Notes under the pieces: model-generated | The model's input: only the letters and a program-made list of their open reading frames with translations | Told to the model about the DNA's origin: nothing | Databases searched by the model: none | Translations under genes and position numbers: made by a program | Source of the DNA: Amyloporia xantha | Taxonomy: Eukaryota > Basidiomycota > Agaricomycetes > Polyporales > Adustoporiaceae | Assembly: GCA_036971615.1 (NCBI GenBank) | Contig: JAYKKR010000017.1 | Coordinates: 186,001 to 250,000, forward strand | Direction: 5' to 3' | Length of the DNA stretch: 64,000 nt | Part shown: positions 22,930 to 33,674 of the stretch, in pieces | Layout of the letters: each line of letters opens with the position of its first letter | Numbering within the stretch: the stretch's first letter is position 1

Positions 22930-23926
22930 GATGTGTTATGACCAGTGTGGACTTTTATGTCCAGTAGTTGCGAAGCAAGTCAGCGAAAAGCCTTGCTTAC
23001 ATGTTCCTATGCCGGTATCATGCGGTTCGGCAATTGATGGAAGGACAGCGAGCGGTGGGAGAGGGCACTCATCGACGCGAAGTACCGGTGGCTGTCGCTG
23101 AGCACTTGGGCAAGTAGGAAATATGAAGCATATTCGAGAGATACATTTTCGTATGATGCAGTCGCGTACCTTCTGGAATACACCTATCTCTAGAATATCT
23201 TCAAAGCGTGAGTCATGGAAAAGGATCACTAACAGCTATATCGCTTACACCACAGGAGATTAGTCCCTCTGGATATATTGTGTTGCTGTTACACGGTCCT
23301 TACATCTTTGAACGCGAGGAGCTGGCTCTACTGCTTGGCAAGCCTGGCACTTCAGAGTGATGTCATAGCATGCAAGCGTCAATGACGAACCGAATTCGAC
23401 AATGCTTGCACGACAGAGGATACGTGACACAATCTTAACATTATGAACACGTTTTGGACAGGGCATCGACCTACTAGTAGCCTGCGCTATAGTGCAGAGT
23501 GGAGGGCGGCGCCGGGATTGGGGCACGTTCTGATGTATAGGCAGTGTCAGTCTGTAATGCTTACGCCAACGGATAATTATGCCACTTTCAAGCAGATCCA
23601 AGCCGTGGAGGTTCCTGACAATGAAAGGTGAGACCAGGTGTGACAGTACCCTTACCGTGTATACCGTGACAGCGCGCGTAGCTGCTGACAAATCATTCTT
23701 CCCAAGTTCGAATCGGCCAACAACCTCTTCCGCTCGACCGTCGCGAGCGTTAGGCATCCATTGGTACACATATCCCTTGCACAACTCTGGGACTCTTCGA
23801 ACGAAATCATGTCCTTTTTCGTCCACTAAGAATTGGAAACTCGCTCAATGAGGGATTAATGGATGCGACAGCTTCGTGTTGGATCTTAGTCCCATATTTG
23901 GCCGTCACTCTTTCCAGGTGCGGCAT
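22930..23926 (-). pseudogene. Putative spliced gene or gene remnant, unknown family
   Basis: Minus-strand sequence from an ATG at 23926 reads like coding sequence: MPHLERVTAKYGTKIQHE, then after an apparent one-base frame change FLVDEKGHDFVRRVPELC, YVYQWMPNARDGRAEEVV and FELGKNDLSAATRAVTVYT. A good intron follows (gtaaggg...cattgtcag, 45 bp), then NLHGLDLLESGIIIRW and another donor (gtaagc). Farther on, HDSRFEDILEIGVFQK with donor gtacgc and acceptor gtgctcag leads to QPPVLRVDECPLPPLAV. The family is not recognised. The frame change near 23855-23870 may be a real indel (pseudogene) or an unrecognised intron. Exon linkage across the region is uncertain. Confidence 0.3.
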
Positions 23927-25252
23927 CTCTCGTTAACTTGCCACACAGGCGGTCAACAAGATCGAGATGCGATGAGAAACCAGTCGGCGTCGGCGGACGC
24001 TGAGTCTACAGTGTACTGCAATCTATATCTGGGCATCTGACGAGCTGAATGAGGGATTTAACTTTGCATAGCGGGATGCGGAAGCTGCCGGTCATAGAAG
24101 ATTGGCGCGGCGACAACGAACCTCTATTGATACCCTGTTGATACCTAGAGTTTAAGGTCCGGGTGACAACAAGCAGTTGTCTAGTGTGCTATCCTCATTC
24201 GTCGCTATCTCCGTCAAATAGCGGATGCTTGCTAATGTGATGTCTCCAGATGCTATCGACTGACATGATCACGAAGGATGTAACTCTATACTAAATATAC
24301 CGTCCTCTTGGCTTCATGCAACACTGACGGAAAGCGCCTTTATTCGTTCATCAATTGGAGGCGCCGCTGAATTATTGGGCTGTATTCTCAGGTTATGAAA
24401 GCCCGACGCGGCTTCAGAGAGGTATGTTTCGCTGGTAGTATTCCCGCGGGCCAAGAGGAGATATTGTTTGACATGCTCAGTATTCTCTCTGGCGCGGATT
24501 TCCTGAATCACATTGTCTAGCATTTCATCAGTGCATATAGTACTTTCTCGTTTGCAGTCGATAACAGCAGTCTGCAAAAGGGTGAACCCTGGTCAGTAGA
24601 TGTATCTCTCCACGTTCCTCGCGTTGTTTGACTGTTTAGCACAGCACTGGCTGCGCTAAACGTCGAGCCACGTCGGACCAGACTGTATTCGGCTGCTTAT
24701 GGTATAAAATGACATTCTTTTAGCTTCCCCAGAAGAGCCTGGCTCAATCTCTGACATCCTATAGTGCTTGTAAGAGGAGTGATGTGTACTGCATGAACGG
24801 CGAGTTGGCTACAGGTGTAACGCTGTCGGACAGATGGTTTATTTTGCTTACATTCAGTCCGAATTGTTGATCGAAGTGACCAGGGTGGCTATACTTGCTG
24901 AGCCCATAACAATGACCACGCACGCAGCCAATGAAAGCCTGGGCTACTTATACAGATTGGCGATTCAAATTTATTAAACGTAGCGGGTGGACAAGTACAT
25001 GTTTCCTGCATCGGCGACTCCCACGAACTCAGAGAGCTTGATGTTTATTGAGGTGTCGTGTCTGGAACTTTTGTAATTCAGAAGTTCTCAGAAAAGCCTC
25101 TATAAACAGCTTTGTGTGTTATCATGACACCAATGTGATCGATGGTACGACGTATGATACGATCCGAATTGTCGATGAAAAGCATCTCAGCATCATGCCT
25201 GTGGTAAAGCAGTGCTAACATGGCACTACGTCACCGTCGCGGAGCAGAAACC
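23927..25252. other. Intergenic region with small gene remnants
   Basis: Includes a minus-strand open frame at 24314-24577 with a possible acceptor (cttttgcag) just before it but no recognised family, and the secreted-protein exon remnant at 24765. A TATAAAA at ~24700 has no matching gene. Otherwise nothing recognisable. Confidence 0.4.
24765..24832 (+). pseudogene. Solo exon remnant related to the 18.3-kb secreted protein
   Basis: After an acceptor-like tatag the sequence reads A-C-K-R-S-D-V-Y then CMNGELATGV, aligning by eye with the second exon at ~18416 (CINGELDTGA); the core GGCGAGTTGG is identical. No signal-peptide exon is found upstream. As at 18 kb, it lies on the plus strand, convergent with a seven-segment gene (T3), so the pair may have been duplicated together. 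Confidence 0.4.
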
Positions 25253-26411
25253 CTACCTACTGGCGACCTCCTCTGTACTCGAGGCTGCGAGCCGCGAGGT
25301 CACGGGCTTGTTCTCTGATACAGAATGCAGCCAGCTAGACCTATTCCTCAATTGTATAGTGTCCGGGCCTGAAAGAGGCGTGATCCGTGTGGCAGCGATT
25401 GGCTTATAACCCCTCCCGGTCACCACATGGAAGATAATCAGCAGCGAGGACACGATCTGGTTAATAATACATATGAGCCGTGAGCAGTCAGGCATGAAGA
25501 CGACTTCGCACCTGAATCTGACCTACGGTCTCAGAAAAGACAAATGCAAGAGACAGGTGCAATGACAACGTGAGGAGGAACATGAATGAGAAGACTACGT
25601 TTAATGATGCCGACTCGGCCAAGACCGTCGCAAGGGATGTATAATATGAGACGCGGTCAGCCCCGAGGAGTCGAGCAAAGCTCCAATAGCAATAGAGAAG
25701 GCGGGATATGATCATGATGGTCACAATGACGTTTAGAGCGAACGTCGTTGTCAAATACGGCATACTTTCTTTGACAGCGTTGAATGGAGACGATCTGGCT
25801 GTTTCAATTAGGAACATAATTCCGAGACCTTGATGTTTTGAGAGTGAGATTAGGTATAGAGATCACCAGAAAATACCAACCCAACGATGCAGTCATGAGG
25901 AGACACGGGAGTGCCATGATACTTCGCAACTGAGTTTGTGAGAAACCTGTAAACGCTATTGCGCATCGCCAAACCTGGAAATGGAAGATTCGTCTTTCAC
26001 AGAACGCAGGCTTGGTCAATAATTCCATACCAGCAAAGCGTCTGTGATCCAATTTCCTAACACCCACGCAACAACGCTGACTTCGTCAAGAGGCACCCAG
26101 AACATATCTCTCTCGTACTCTGCGGGTCCACCAGGGAATCCTCGATTTTCAATGAAGGACAGCTGAGTCATGGCGGCAGTGCTCCACATGATCATGGTGC
26201 CCAGTATGAAGAGGACCGTGATCAGTATCGCAATAGTAACTTGTCTCTTGAGATTGGAGCGATTCGTTTGTTGTATGAGTAGCTTCAAGCAGATCGCGCA
26301 CAGCATCAATCCGACGCCGTATATGATGCTACCGAGTAATGCCCCCTGTAGCCACATCGCCTCCTCGACCAGTCGAGAGTGATCTTCATGTGGTCTGTAA
26401 GGATTAGGCAT
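25253..26411 (-). CDS. Seven-membrane-segment family protein, copy T3
   Basis: Start at 26411 (MPNPYRPHEDHSR). Segments include LLGSIIYGVGLMLCAICLK, TVLFILGTMIMWSTAAMTQ and VVAWVLGNWITDALLV, then KTARSSPFNAVKESMPYL-type loop, FALNVIVTIMIISRLLYC and ESASLNVVFSFMFLLTLSL, followed by SSLLIIFHVVTGRG. The loop PGGPAEYERDMFWVPLDE is conserved. It shares STAAMTQLSFI, ALLG-IIYGV and VVAWVLGNW with T6, its closest partner. The C-terminus is slightly different from the other copies and stops at 25253. A strong TATA box (gtatataaag) lies ~155 bp upstream. Function unknown. Confidence 0.8.
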
Positions 26412-26560
26412 TGGCTAATTCATGCGGGTACCACAGATTAGTATCAGCGGTGGAATGGACATAGATAGAAGAGAAAACATACCAAGCGGAAGGTTATCGA
26501 AATAGCTGTAGCAGTCACTTGTGAGTCGAGGATCCTGACCTACTGGTAAGTCGGCCACAT

Positions 26561-26570
26561 CTTTATATAC
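26561..26570 (-). promoter_or_regulatory. TATA box of T3
   Basis: Minus-strand GTATATAAAG, about 150 bp before the T3 start codon; a textbook TATA element supporting the T3 transcription direction. Confidence 0.55.
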
Positions 26571-27675
26571 GTTCGCTCCAGAGCGGTAAGCAAAGCCACC
26601 TCGTGAAGAGCGCAGCACGAGCGTTGCTAATGAACCTCACGGCAGAGCCACATATGTTAGTAACATATCTGACATCGATGAAAGTTTCGCGCTCAAGCTT
26701 CAGCTTTGCTTCCGAGGCCGGAAGAATAGGACAGGACCCATGTCAAGTTCGGTGTATGCAAGCGATGCCATCGGATCGAAGTTGTTGACAGCAGTCGATG
26801 ACTCTCCGCCACCTCATGAGAGACAAGAAATATAAAACTTGGAAAACTTCATCGAAAACACACAGTCGTTTGGTGCTCGATAAATAGAGAGAAATCGATT
26901 GAAGCCGCAGGTTCACGAGGTTGATAGTCAAGCCTTCTGAAGGTCGAGTTCGGACGCAATCGCTTTGATAATATTAGAGATTGACTGGCGTCAGGTGTTC
27001 CTTCAGCCCGCGAAAAGGACAACTGGTATGGAAGCGAGACCCACCACGCGGCTTACCGAGCCCAAGGCTTTTGGCTTGATGGACACCTGAAGACATGAAT
27101 TGTTCATGTGACTGCTCAGCATGCAATGGGCAGGCTGACCTGCAATGTTCCTACTGATGCGGACGTTTGTATCTGAATCCCGTGATCGAGGGAAGGGTCT
27201 CATCGCCCCCAATTGACGTTTGCACTCTGAGGTACACCATTGAACCATCTGAACGTCATGCTCAAAATAACTGTGTCGGTGGAACCTATCCCAGACGTAT
27301 AAATTAGTTATTTAAACGTATGGAGTCTCCGACAGAGATCCCAGTCATTGATCATTCAAGTGACTAATGCGCATGTATAGCTTTTGCGCTTCTTACCATA
27401 TCATCAGCAGCCCTGACGGCTGCTGAAACCATTCCTGTACGAGCTACCAAGTGCGGCAGAAAACGCATGGCTTGGGCACGAAACTGATCTCTGGTGACGA
27501 AGAGCTGCGGAAGTATAATATAAACCAGTGTGACAAATAGCCCGTGATAGATGGACGCACTGAAAGACGAGTCAACGGCTAACTCGGCGAAACCGCGTTT
27601 ATCACATGAAGTGGTATTAGCATTAGTAGCAATAATAGTAGTACTACAACATGATACGTCTCGCCACACTCGATC
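26571..27675. other. Intergenic region between T3 and T4
   Basis: Start of T3 to end of T4 is 1.26 kb, almost the same as the T5-T6 spacing (1.19 kb) in the right arm. A minus-strand frame at 27364-27669 with a hydrophobic stretch has no start context or family match and is not called. Confidence 0.4.
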
Positions 27676-28865
27676 TCAAACGACAGCGTCCGCCCTCCCG
27701 TGATCGCTTAATGTCTCCTTGCTCACCATGACTCTAGCTTTAGGAGCGCTGGTATCTGAGCTCGACGAAGCAAATCGTATATCGGAAAGATTCCGCAGAT
27801 GAATGGCGTCGGGGGATCTGGTGAAGACTCGCGCACTAGTCCCCTCGGTCCAGCCGATGCCTGTCGCTACACGGAATATAATCAGGTACGAGGAGACTGT
27901 CTAAAACGAGGGATCGAGTAAGTATACGTAGTCAGCGATGAAGCTGGCCCAAGTCAACACACCTGCACTTGGCCCATGGTCTGAAGGAAGACCGACGACA
28001 GCGGATTGTTCAACGCAAGGGGAACGATGAACATGATCGAGAAAATGGAATACAGGGATGCCGATTCGACTAGTACGGCGGACAGATTAGCATAATAATA
28101 TGCATTTCCTGGCCCGAGCACTTGTACAAAGCGCCTCCGCCATAGCAGGAGCCGGGCGACAATGAGGATGGTCACGAAGATGTTGAGCGCGAGTGTCGTC
28201 GAGAAGTATGCCAAGCTAACATCGACAGCAAGGAACGGCGAGGATCGCGACGTCTTGACGAGGAATAACACTCCTAGACCTGTCGTGTGACTTAGTATTC
28301 CATGTCCAAGTCACTACCATCCCGTGCACTTACTGAACGAAGCGAGAAATAATAAGCAAGGGAGCACCATGATGGCCCGCATCCAGACTCGCGGAACGTT
28401 TGAGAAGATCACTTTACATCGCCAGACCTATACAGAGTGACACTGTTAGATGAGGCGAGAAGACAACTCTTGGTGAAGACGCACCAGCAACAAGTCCATG
28501 AGCCAGTTACCCATCACAAATACCACAACTCCAAGTTCGTCGACAGGTATCCAGAACATCTCTTCCTCGTATGCAGCTGGACCGCCAGGATAATTTCGGT
28601 TTTCAATGAACGCCAACTGCGTGAATTCTGCGAGACTGTACACAAAGATGGTGCCAAGGATGAAGAGCACTGTGATAAAGGCCAAGAGAAAAGCATGTCT
28701 CCTGTGATTGGAGCGATTGGTCTGCTGCCAGAGAACTTTGAAGCAAATCGCGAACAGAGTCAACTCGATGCCGTAGAAGATGTTGCTGAGGAGTGCGCCT
28801 TGCAGGAATGTCTTCTCCGCATAGATCTGCGAAGACGACTCGTCGGGTGCGTAAGGGTTCGGCAT
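27676..28865 (-). CDS. Seven-membrane-segment family protein, copy T4
   Basis: Start at 28865 (MPNPYAPDESSSQ). Segments: LLSNIFYGIELTLFAICFK, FLLAFITVLFILGTIFVYS, ELGVVVFVMGNWLMDLLLV, a fourth near 28420-28330, LALNIFVTILIVARLLLW and ESASLYSIFSIMFIVPLAL. The last exon (after gttttag) reads TVSSYLIIFRVATGIGWT and ends GRADAVV, stop at 27676-27678. It is nearly identical to T5 over the first exon, with only a handful of differences. Intact as read. It is divergent from permease A, as T5 is from permease C. Function unknown. Confidence 0.82.
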
Positions 28866-30467
28866 CACTGGAAAGACATGCAAGCCAAATTAGTGGGAGT
28901 AATAAGGAAGGGACAAGGATGAAGACCCACTGCAAATTTAAAGAGTGGAGTCAATATGTTCGGTTCCCTCAGAGGCGTCCGGGTTATCTCAACCAGGCAG
29001 CCAGTCATATATCTCCGCGTCCGCCGATAGCGGATTTCAGTGAGCAAAATTGACAAGGGTCCTGGAACCCCCAGCAGATGAGAGTGTGGTTTAACTTTGT
29101 ATCTGCTTCGTAACACGGCCCTTTTGCAGTTTGGACGCCCATCGATGATAGTGGATACTGTCCGCTGACATCTATAATCCAAACCCACCTGGGACGGTGT
29201 CGGCGAGATACGGAATAGATAAGCTATGTAATGAATACATACCGCGCGCCAATAAAAACTTGGCGTTCATATGAGCGGCATGCTCTCAGCCACTCGAAGG
29301 CGAAGAGCGCATGCACCAGTCACTGAGGTACGGTTCTAGACATTGAAGATCTCTGTTACCTGGAGACAACGCAACGGAGAATGATTGATGGGCCTACGAA
29401 TTGGAAAATGCAGTTGATTTGTTCTCCCGCAAATATGGAAGTGAAGACGTCTAGATCTACTCCCCAAGCATACGAACAACATGCAAAGCTGGCGTTCAAG
29501 TTGGCAGCTTTCGTCAGAGCTCGCACAGATCAAAATCGATCGATCCCATTTCCCGAAATGGTCCCGCGGACGGGTCAGGACGGTAGAGGATTGATGCGCG
29601 CTCTCCTTCCGACTTACAGTGTTGTTCACCGATGTTCATCTTGAAGTGATAGGACTCTTCTTGGACTATACGACTAAATCTGCAGATAGTTGCTCATTGT
29701 CGTCGATGTGTCGTGGACTCGGCGGGCGGCGCGTTCACGCGTGCCATGCAGTGCGCAAAGCCATACTCAGCTACGCCCAAGTGTGGTTGTGACTTCCTCG
29801 TTCGTTCCGAAGTCTTGCAATTGCCAGAGAAATATGGTGCTGTTCGCTACTCGCAGTGATTCCATTGTTAATCCCCCTGATCTTGATCCTGATGCTCACC
29901 TTCGTAACCTTTCGTTGAGATGGGCCACCTTCATGATCGAACGATACATTTTCTGGTGAGTAGCTCCAACAGAATCCAGACTTCGAAAACCAGAGTTTAG
30001 GTGGGTCTTCATTTTCGATCGCGAATATGCTGCATATCACATTCAAGTTACGCCAATACCGAGCAACTCACTCAATTTATTAACAGTATGGCAATGAAAC
30101 TTGTCACTATGGCACATTTCCCTGATGTACACTACGCTGTCTCCGTTGTCCATCTTGATCATGATATGTCTATCTGGTCAACATGTAGCAGAGAATAATG
30201 CTTGAATCGGATGTTCGATGTGTTCCTTGTAGAGCGATAGTTCAGACACTATTCGCTAACCACGCCTTCGAGTGACAGGACATGCTCATACGTCTATCTT
30301 TAGGTTGTGGGATGCACAATATTTACTCATGGTTGCCAGTGTCATGCCAAACCATTTCGCAACCCTTCTCTGATGCAGCACCACCATATCGCGCTCATTT
30401 CTATCCATACCCACCACTAGAGTCACTGTGATGCATCGGCAAGTGTACCATTCGGTTCGGCTCCCTG
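28866..30467. other. Intergenic region between divergent T4 and permease A (left of the LTR element)
   Basis: Should contain the T4 promoter. Open frames at 29336-30198 on both strands show no recognised domain. With the LTR element and one target copy removed, the T4-A start-to-start distance is ~2.18 kb, matching the C-T5 distance of 2.15 kb. Confidence 0.4.
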
Positions 30468-30630
30468 TGTTAGATTTGAGCCGGGAGCCACAGAGTGAAG
30501 AAATATATCCGTGCTTGAACTGGACTACGCCAGCAAACACATAAGGAATCGAGTACGAATAATCGAGGTAAATACTATCCTAGGTCACGTGATCCATATG
30601 TACCGAGCATAGATACTGGAAATTCCAACA
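30468..30630. repeat. LTR, left copy
   Basis: 163 bp, begins TGTTAGATTTG and ends ATTCCAACA on the plus strand; same as the copy at 31522. Confidence 0.92.
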
Positions 30631-31521
30631 CACCCCCTCAGTTGATATGCGAAGGGAAATATAAACTGGTGAGCAGGAAATATTCCAGAAAATGAACATA
30701 TAAAAAGAGTGAAATCACCCCCTCAAACCATACGTGAAATCTCCGAGTGTTACCCTTTGGCAGACACATGTGGTCCTCCAGAGCGGAAGTTGGCGAGCGG
30801 GTTGATGCGCTGATCGTTATGATCGCATCGGAGTGGTTGAGTTGTCGGAATAATGAAAGGTGAATAAGTGGGTGCGCGACGTCCGATATCTGCGCAAATG
30901 CCTTCAATGAGGTCTTGGTGGGGCTGCGCGATGTCCCCATGATCCGCGCAAGTGCCTACGATGAGGTCTTGGTGCCTCTCGGAGTAAGGGATGTTGGCGG
31001 AATGTCTACGGAGGCGTTCTCCTCGGATTGTTTTAAGTGTTGGCACTTGCCCTCGCCATCGGCAAGTGGTCAGAGGTGTTGCGCTCGGAATCTCGGGAAT
31101 AGCTCTGCTCGTCGTGCTCTCCTCTCCTCCTCCAACCTATCTGTGCCCGATCCTCTCCTCCAGTCTCCTCCTGTGCTGACCATATCCTCCCTAGCATTCT
31201 CTCCGTGAGGACGCCAATTTGGCTTGTCTCTCCGGCGCACGACGAGTCCCGGCTGTCTCCGTGAGTCTCGTTCCGCGCTATGCGTCGGCGGTCTCTTTGG
31301 GATGCCTCTCGGCTCTATTGGCTCGAGTGCCTCTGTCGCAGCTGGTGGTGGTCGCGATGGGGTTTTCGGTAGTGTGGGTGGTGCCACCAGATGGTGAGGT
31401 CTTCGTTCGGTGCCCGCGAGTACTGGCGGGGCTTTGATCAACGAGATCAGTCGAGTTACGACTTGCTGTGGTCCCGATAGTACTCTAGCGTTGGTGCCGG
31501 TCGCTATCCGGGACGTGTTTG

Positions 31522-31684
31522 TGTTAGATTTGAGCCGGGAGCCACAGAGTGAAGAAATATATCCGTGCTTGAACTGGACTACGCCAGCAAACACATAAGG
31601 AATCGAGTACGAATAATCGAGGTAAATACTATCCTAGGTCACGTGATCCATATGTACCGAGCATAGATACTGGAAATTCCAACA
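31522..31684. repeat. LTR, right copy
   Basis: 163 bp, matches 30468-30630 throughout by eye; followed by the CCCTG target duplication. Confidence 0.92.
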
Positions 31685-31689
31685 CCCTG

Positions 31690-32268
31690 AACATACGGAG
31701 TATTCAGCCTATCTGGAGGTTCAAGGGAGGCAAATAATAGTCAAACACAGATGCGACAGATGGGCCAACCTATCCATGTGGATCTGTTCAATGAGCATGT
31801 CACCAAAGAATGCCGCCAATCAGTGGTCGGTTCCTCAAGCTATTTATATCCCACTCTTTGTCTCACTCTTGTATAGAACAGGGCCTAGTACATGTTCAAG
31901 ACAAAGCAGGTTCTTCTGATTAGACTTGAGCAATATATCCGCGGGGGTGCGCCCCAGCAGCAGTATCGATCCAAGCTCGGTAGCTGGGCTGCATTAATAT
32001 TTTGGGGCATATTGTCTTTGTTGATGAGGCATATTCTGAGTTCGGGTCGACACCGCACGCACGTTCGTAAGTTGAATTTGATTATCATGAACTTCTTCCT
32101 GTCAAGAGGAGTGCAGAGTTGACGTTTCCTCAGGCTGGTACCTGGGCCCCTCGTGTCGCCGCTCGCTGCAGCGCTAGCTCAGCGATAGGATGGCATAGCT
32201 CGTATATGTAGGGAGACAGATGCTCTGTTCCCTTCGGGCTCCCCCTACTCAGGCTGCCCTGCGCCGTG
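31690..32268. other. Upstream region of permease A
   Basis: Remaining part of the T4-A spacer, holding the permease A promoter; a weak TATA-like gtatatgtag lies about 70 bp before the ATG. No coding feature is recognised. Confidence 0.4.
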
Positions 32269-33017
32269 ATGTCTATACCGTCTCAGCGAGCCTTGCATTC
32301 GAGTGCTGATGAGAAAGTCGCACCTACCTCTGACAATGTTGACCCTGGTGCAATACAGATGTCCATATCACAGCGCCGCGGGACGCCTGTCATGAGTAGG
32401 AAGGCCGCGCTAAGCGCATACATGGCCATCGCGGCTTCTGCTTTCGGCTTAATCTCAGACGGATGTGAGTACACCGCAGAGCACACTGTCACTACAGTAC
32501 TCATGCAATACATGCGCAGACCACAACAATCTAATGACGATGACCAATGTCGTCTTCAAGAAGCTACACCCGACGGAATACACAGCGTCCGTGTCTACTC
32601 GCGTGTCGAATGCACTGCTGATTGGTGAGCCCTACAGTGCGCTAGGCTCATGCTTTCCGAGGTTGAAACTTCATGTCACACGAAGGCGAGGTACTGGGCC
32701 AGGTCTTTGTGGGCGTAGTGTGTGACAGGGCAGGCCGCAAAGCGGGTCTCGTCGTCACTACGCTGCTCATTGTCATTGGAGCTATCCTATGTACTGCTGC
32801 GCACGGTGCGCATGGAAGCGTTCAGGGCTTGTTCTGGTTTATGACTATCGCTCGAGGCATTACCGGAGTAGTAAGCGTTGCACATCAACCATTTTACTAA
32901 GTGTTGAAACCCAATATCATTCTGGCGTTATTTAGGGTACCGGCGGAGAGTATCCGGCATCTTCAACGAGTGCAAGTGAAGGTGCAGATGAGAAAATGGG
33001 GAAGAATAGAGGTCCAG
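32269..33017 (+). CDS. GIT1-like MFS permease A, 5' half (gene split by a transposon)
   Basis: First part of a 12-segment major facilitator of the glycerophosphodiester (GIT1)/phosphate:proton symporter group, which imports glycerophosphoinositol, glycerophosphocholine or phosphate. The ATG at 32269 gives MSIPSQRALHSS; MSRKAALSAYMAIAASAFG opens segment 1. Short introns separate exons reading NNLMTMTNVVFKKLHPTEY, GEVLGQVFVGVVCDRAGRK (the MFS loop 2-3 motif) and WFMTIARGITGV. The last exon before the break ends KMGKNRGP plus one base of a Val codon. The intron that follows (33018-45101) contains the whole KDZ element. Exons are undamaged; the coding sequence resumes at 45102. Closest relative in the window is permease C. 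Confidence 0.8.
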
Positions 33018-33041
33018 GTCACAGTCATATCAGCAGAAATT

Positions 33042-33072
33042 ATTAATCCTCCCCTTTTCCAGAAGGAAGGAT
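33042..33072 (+). repeat. Left terminal inverted repeat of the KDZ element
   Basis: Begins ATTAATCCTCCCC and continues to AGAAGGAAGGAT; pairs imperfectly with the reverse complement of 44977-45006. Confidence 0.7.
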
Positions 33073-33674
33073 TTGATGAGGATTGCCCTTCTTAAAATCG
33101 GATTTCCACTGAATTCAATCATATTTAATTGGATGTGTGATGTATGACAGGTCCACACATGGCATTTATGAGAAGATAAATCGGATTAAATCTGTTTCAA
33201 TACACATATACCAGTAATAGTAGCATACAATGGAAGTTCATGGCAATAGCAGTAGGAATCAGATTAAATCAGGATAACACCACAGTGCATACCACCTGTC
33301 CGATTAAATCGGATTCACAGGTATTCAGATGAGACCACAATCTCTTCAAGTCTATGGCTGAATTGGATTAACTCAGATGAGCACACTGTAGAATACAATG
33401 CGGCTTGAGCACATACCCTTAGATTGTCGCTGATCGAATCCTATTTTATCGGATTCTTCAGTTACCGACGGACCGTCTTGGCATTCACATTGTCGGAGGT
33501 CGGCGTCAGTTGTTGTCGGCTCCAGCGCCGTTCTTACGAGCCTCTGGCGGAAGCTCACTGCATAGGGCACAAACCAGCATACAATTATCATTCAAGCAAA
33601 CCTTTACATGAGATCTACAAAGGTGGCATAAACACAAGGATAAAATCCAACCACACATTCACTCACACTAACTA
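33073..33674. repeat. Left subterminal motif array (GGATTAAATCGGATT type)
   Basis: Non-coding and AT-rich. It has at least six variants of the palindrome-like GATTAAATC/GGATT motif, for example at ~33085, ~33180, ~33257, ~33302, ~33362 and ~33437, in both orientations. The same motif recurs at the right end. Such arrays are typical binding sites for an element's own transposase. Confidence 0.75.

Larger units (their letters stand above)
30468..31684 (-). mobile_element. Non-autonomous LTR retroelement (TRIM-like, probably Copia-derived)
   Basis: Two 163-bp direct repeats, 30468-30630 and 31522-31684, look identical base for base. The element is flanked by CCCTG on both sides (30463-30467 and 31685-31689), a 5-bp target duplication. 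On the minus strand the LTR runs TGTTGGAATT...TAACA, and the base run just before the downstream LTR is GAGGGGGTG, a polypurine tract; both fit Copia-type elements of mushrooms and set the minus orientation. The ~0.9-kb interior lacks reverse transcriptase, integrase or protease. A minus-strand frame at 31070-31594, rich in Arg, Pro and Ser, might be a gag remnant but is unsupported. Identical LTRs imply recent insertion. Confidence 0.88.

Noticed and set aside
27364..27669. Minus-strand frame directly after T4 with a membrane-like segment
   Set aside because: Lies beyond the T4 stop, has no conserved loop of the family and no start context.
31070..31594. Minus-strand Arg/Pro-rich frame inside the LTR element as a gag gene
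   Set aside because: It overlaps the LTR, has no zinc knuckle or gag motif and could be chance; left as a possible remnant only.
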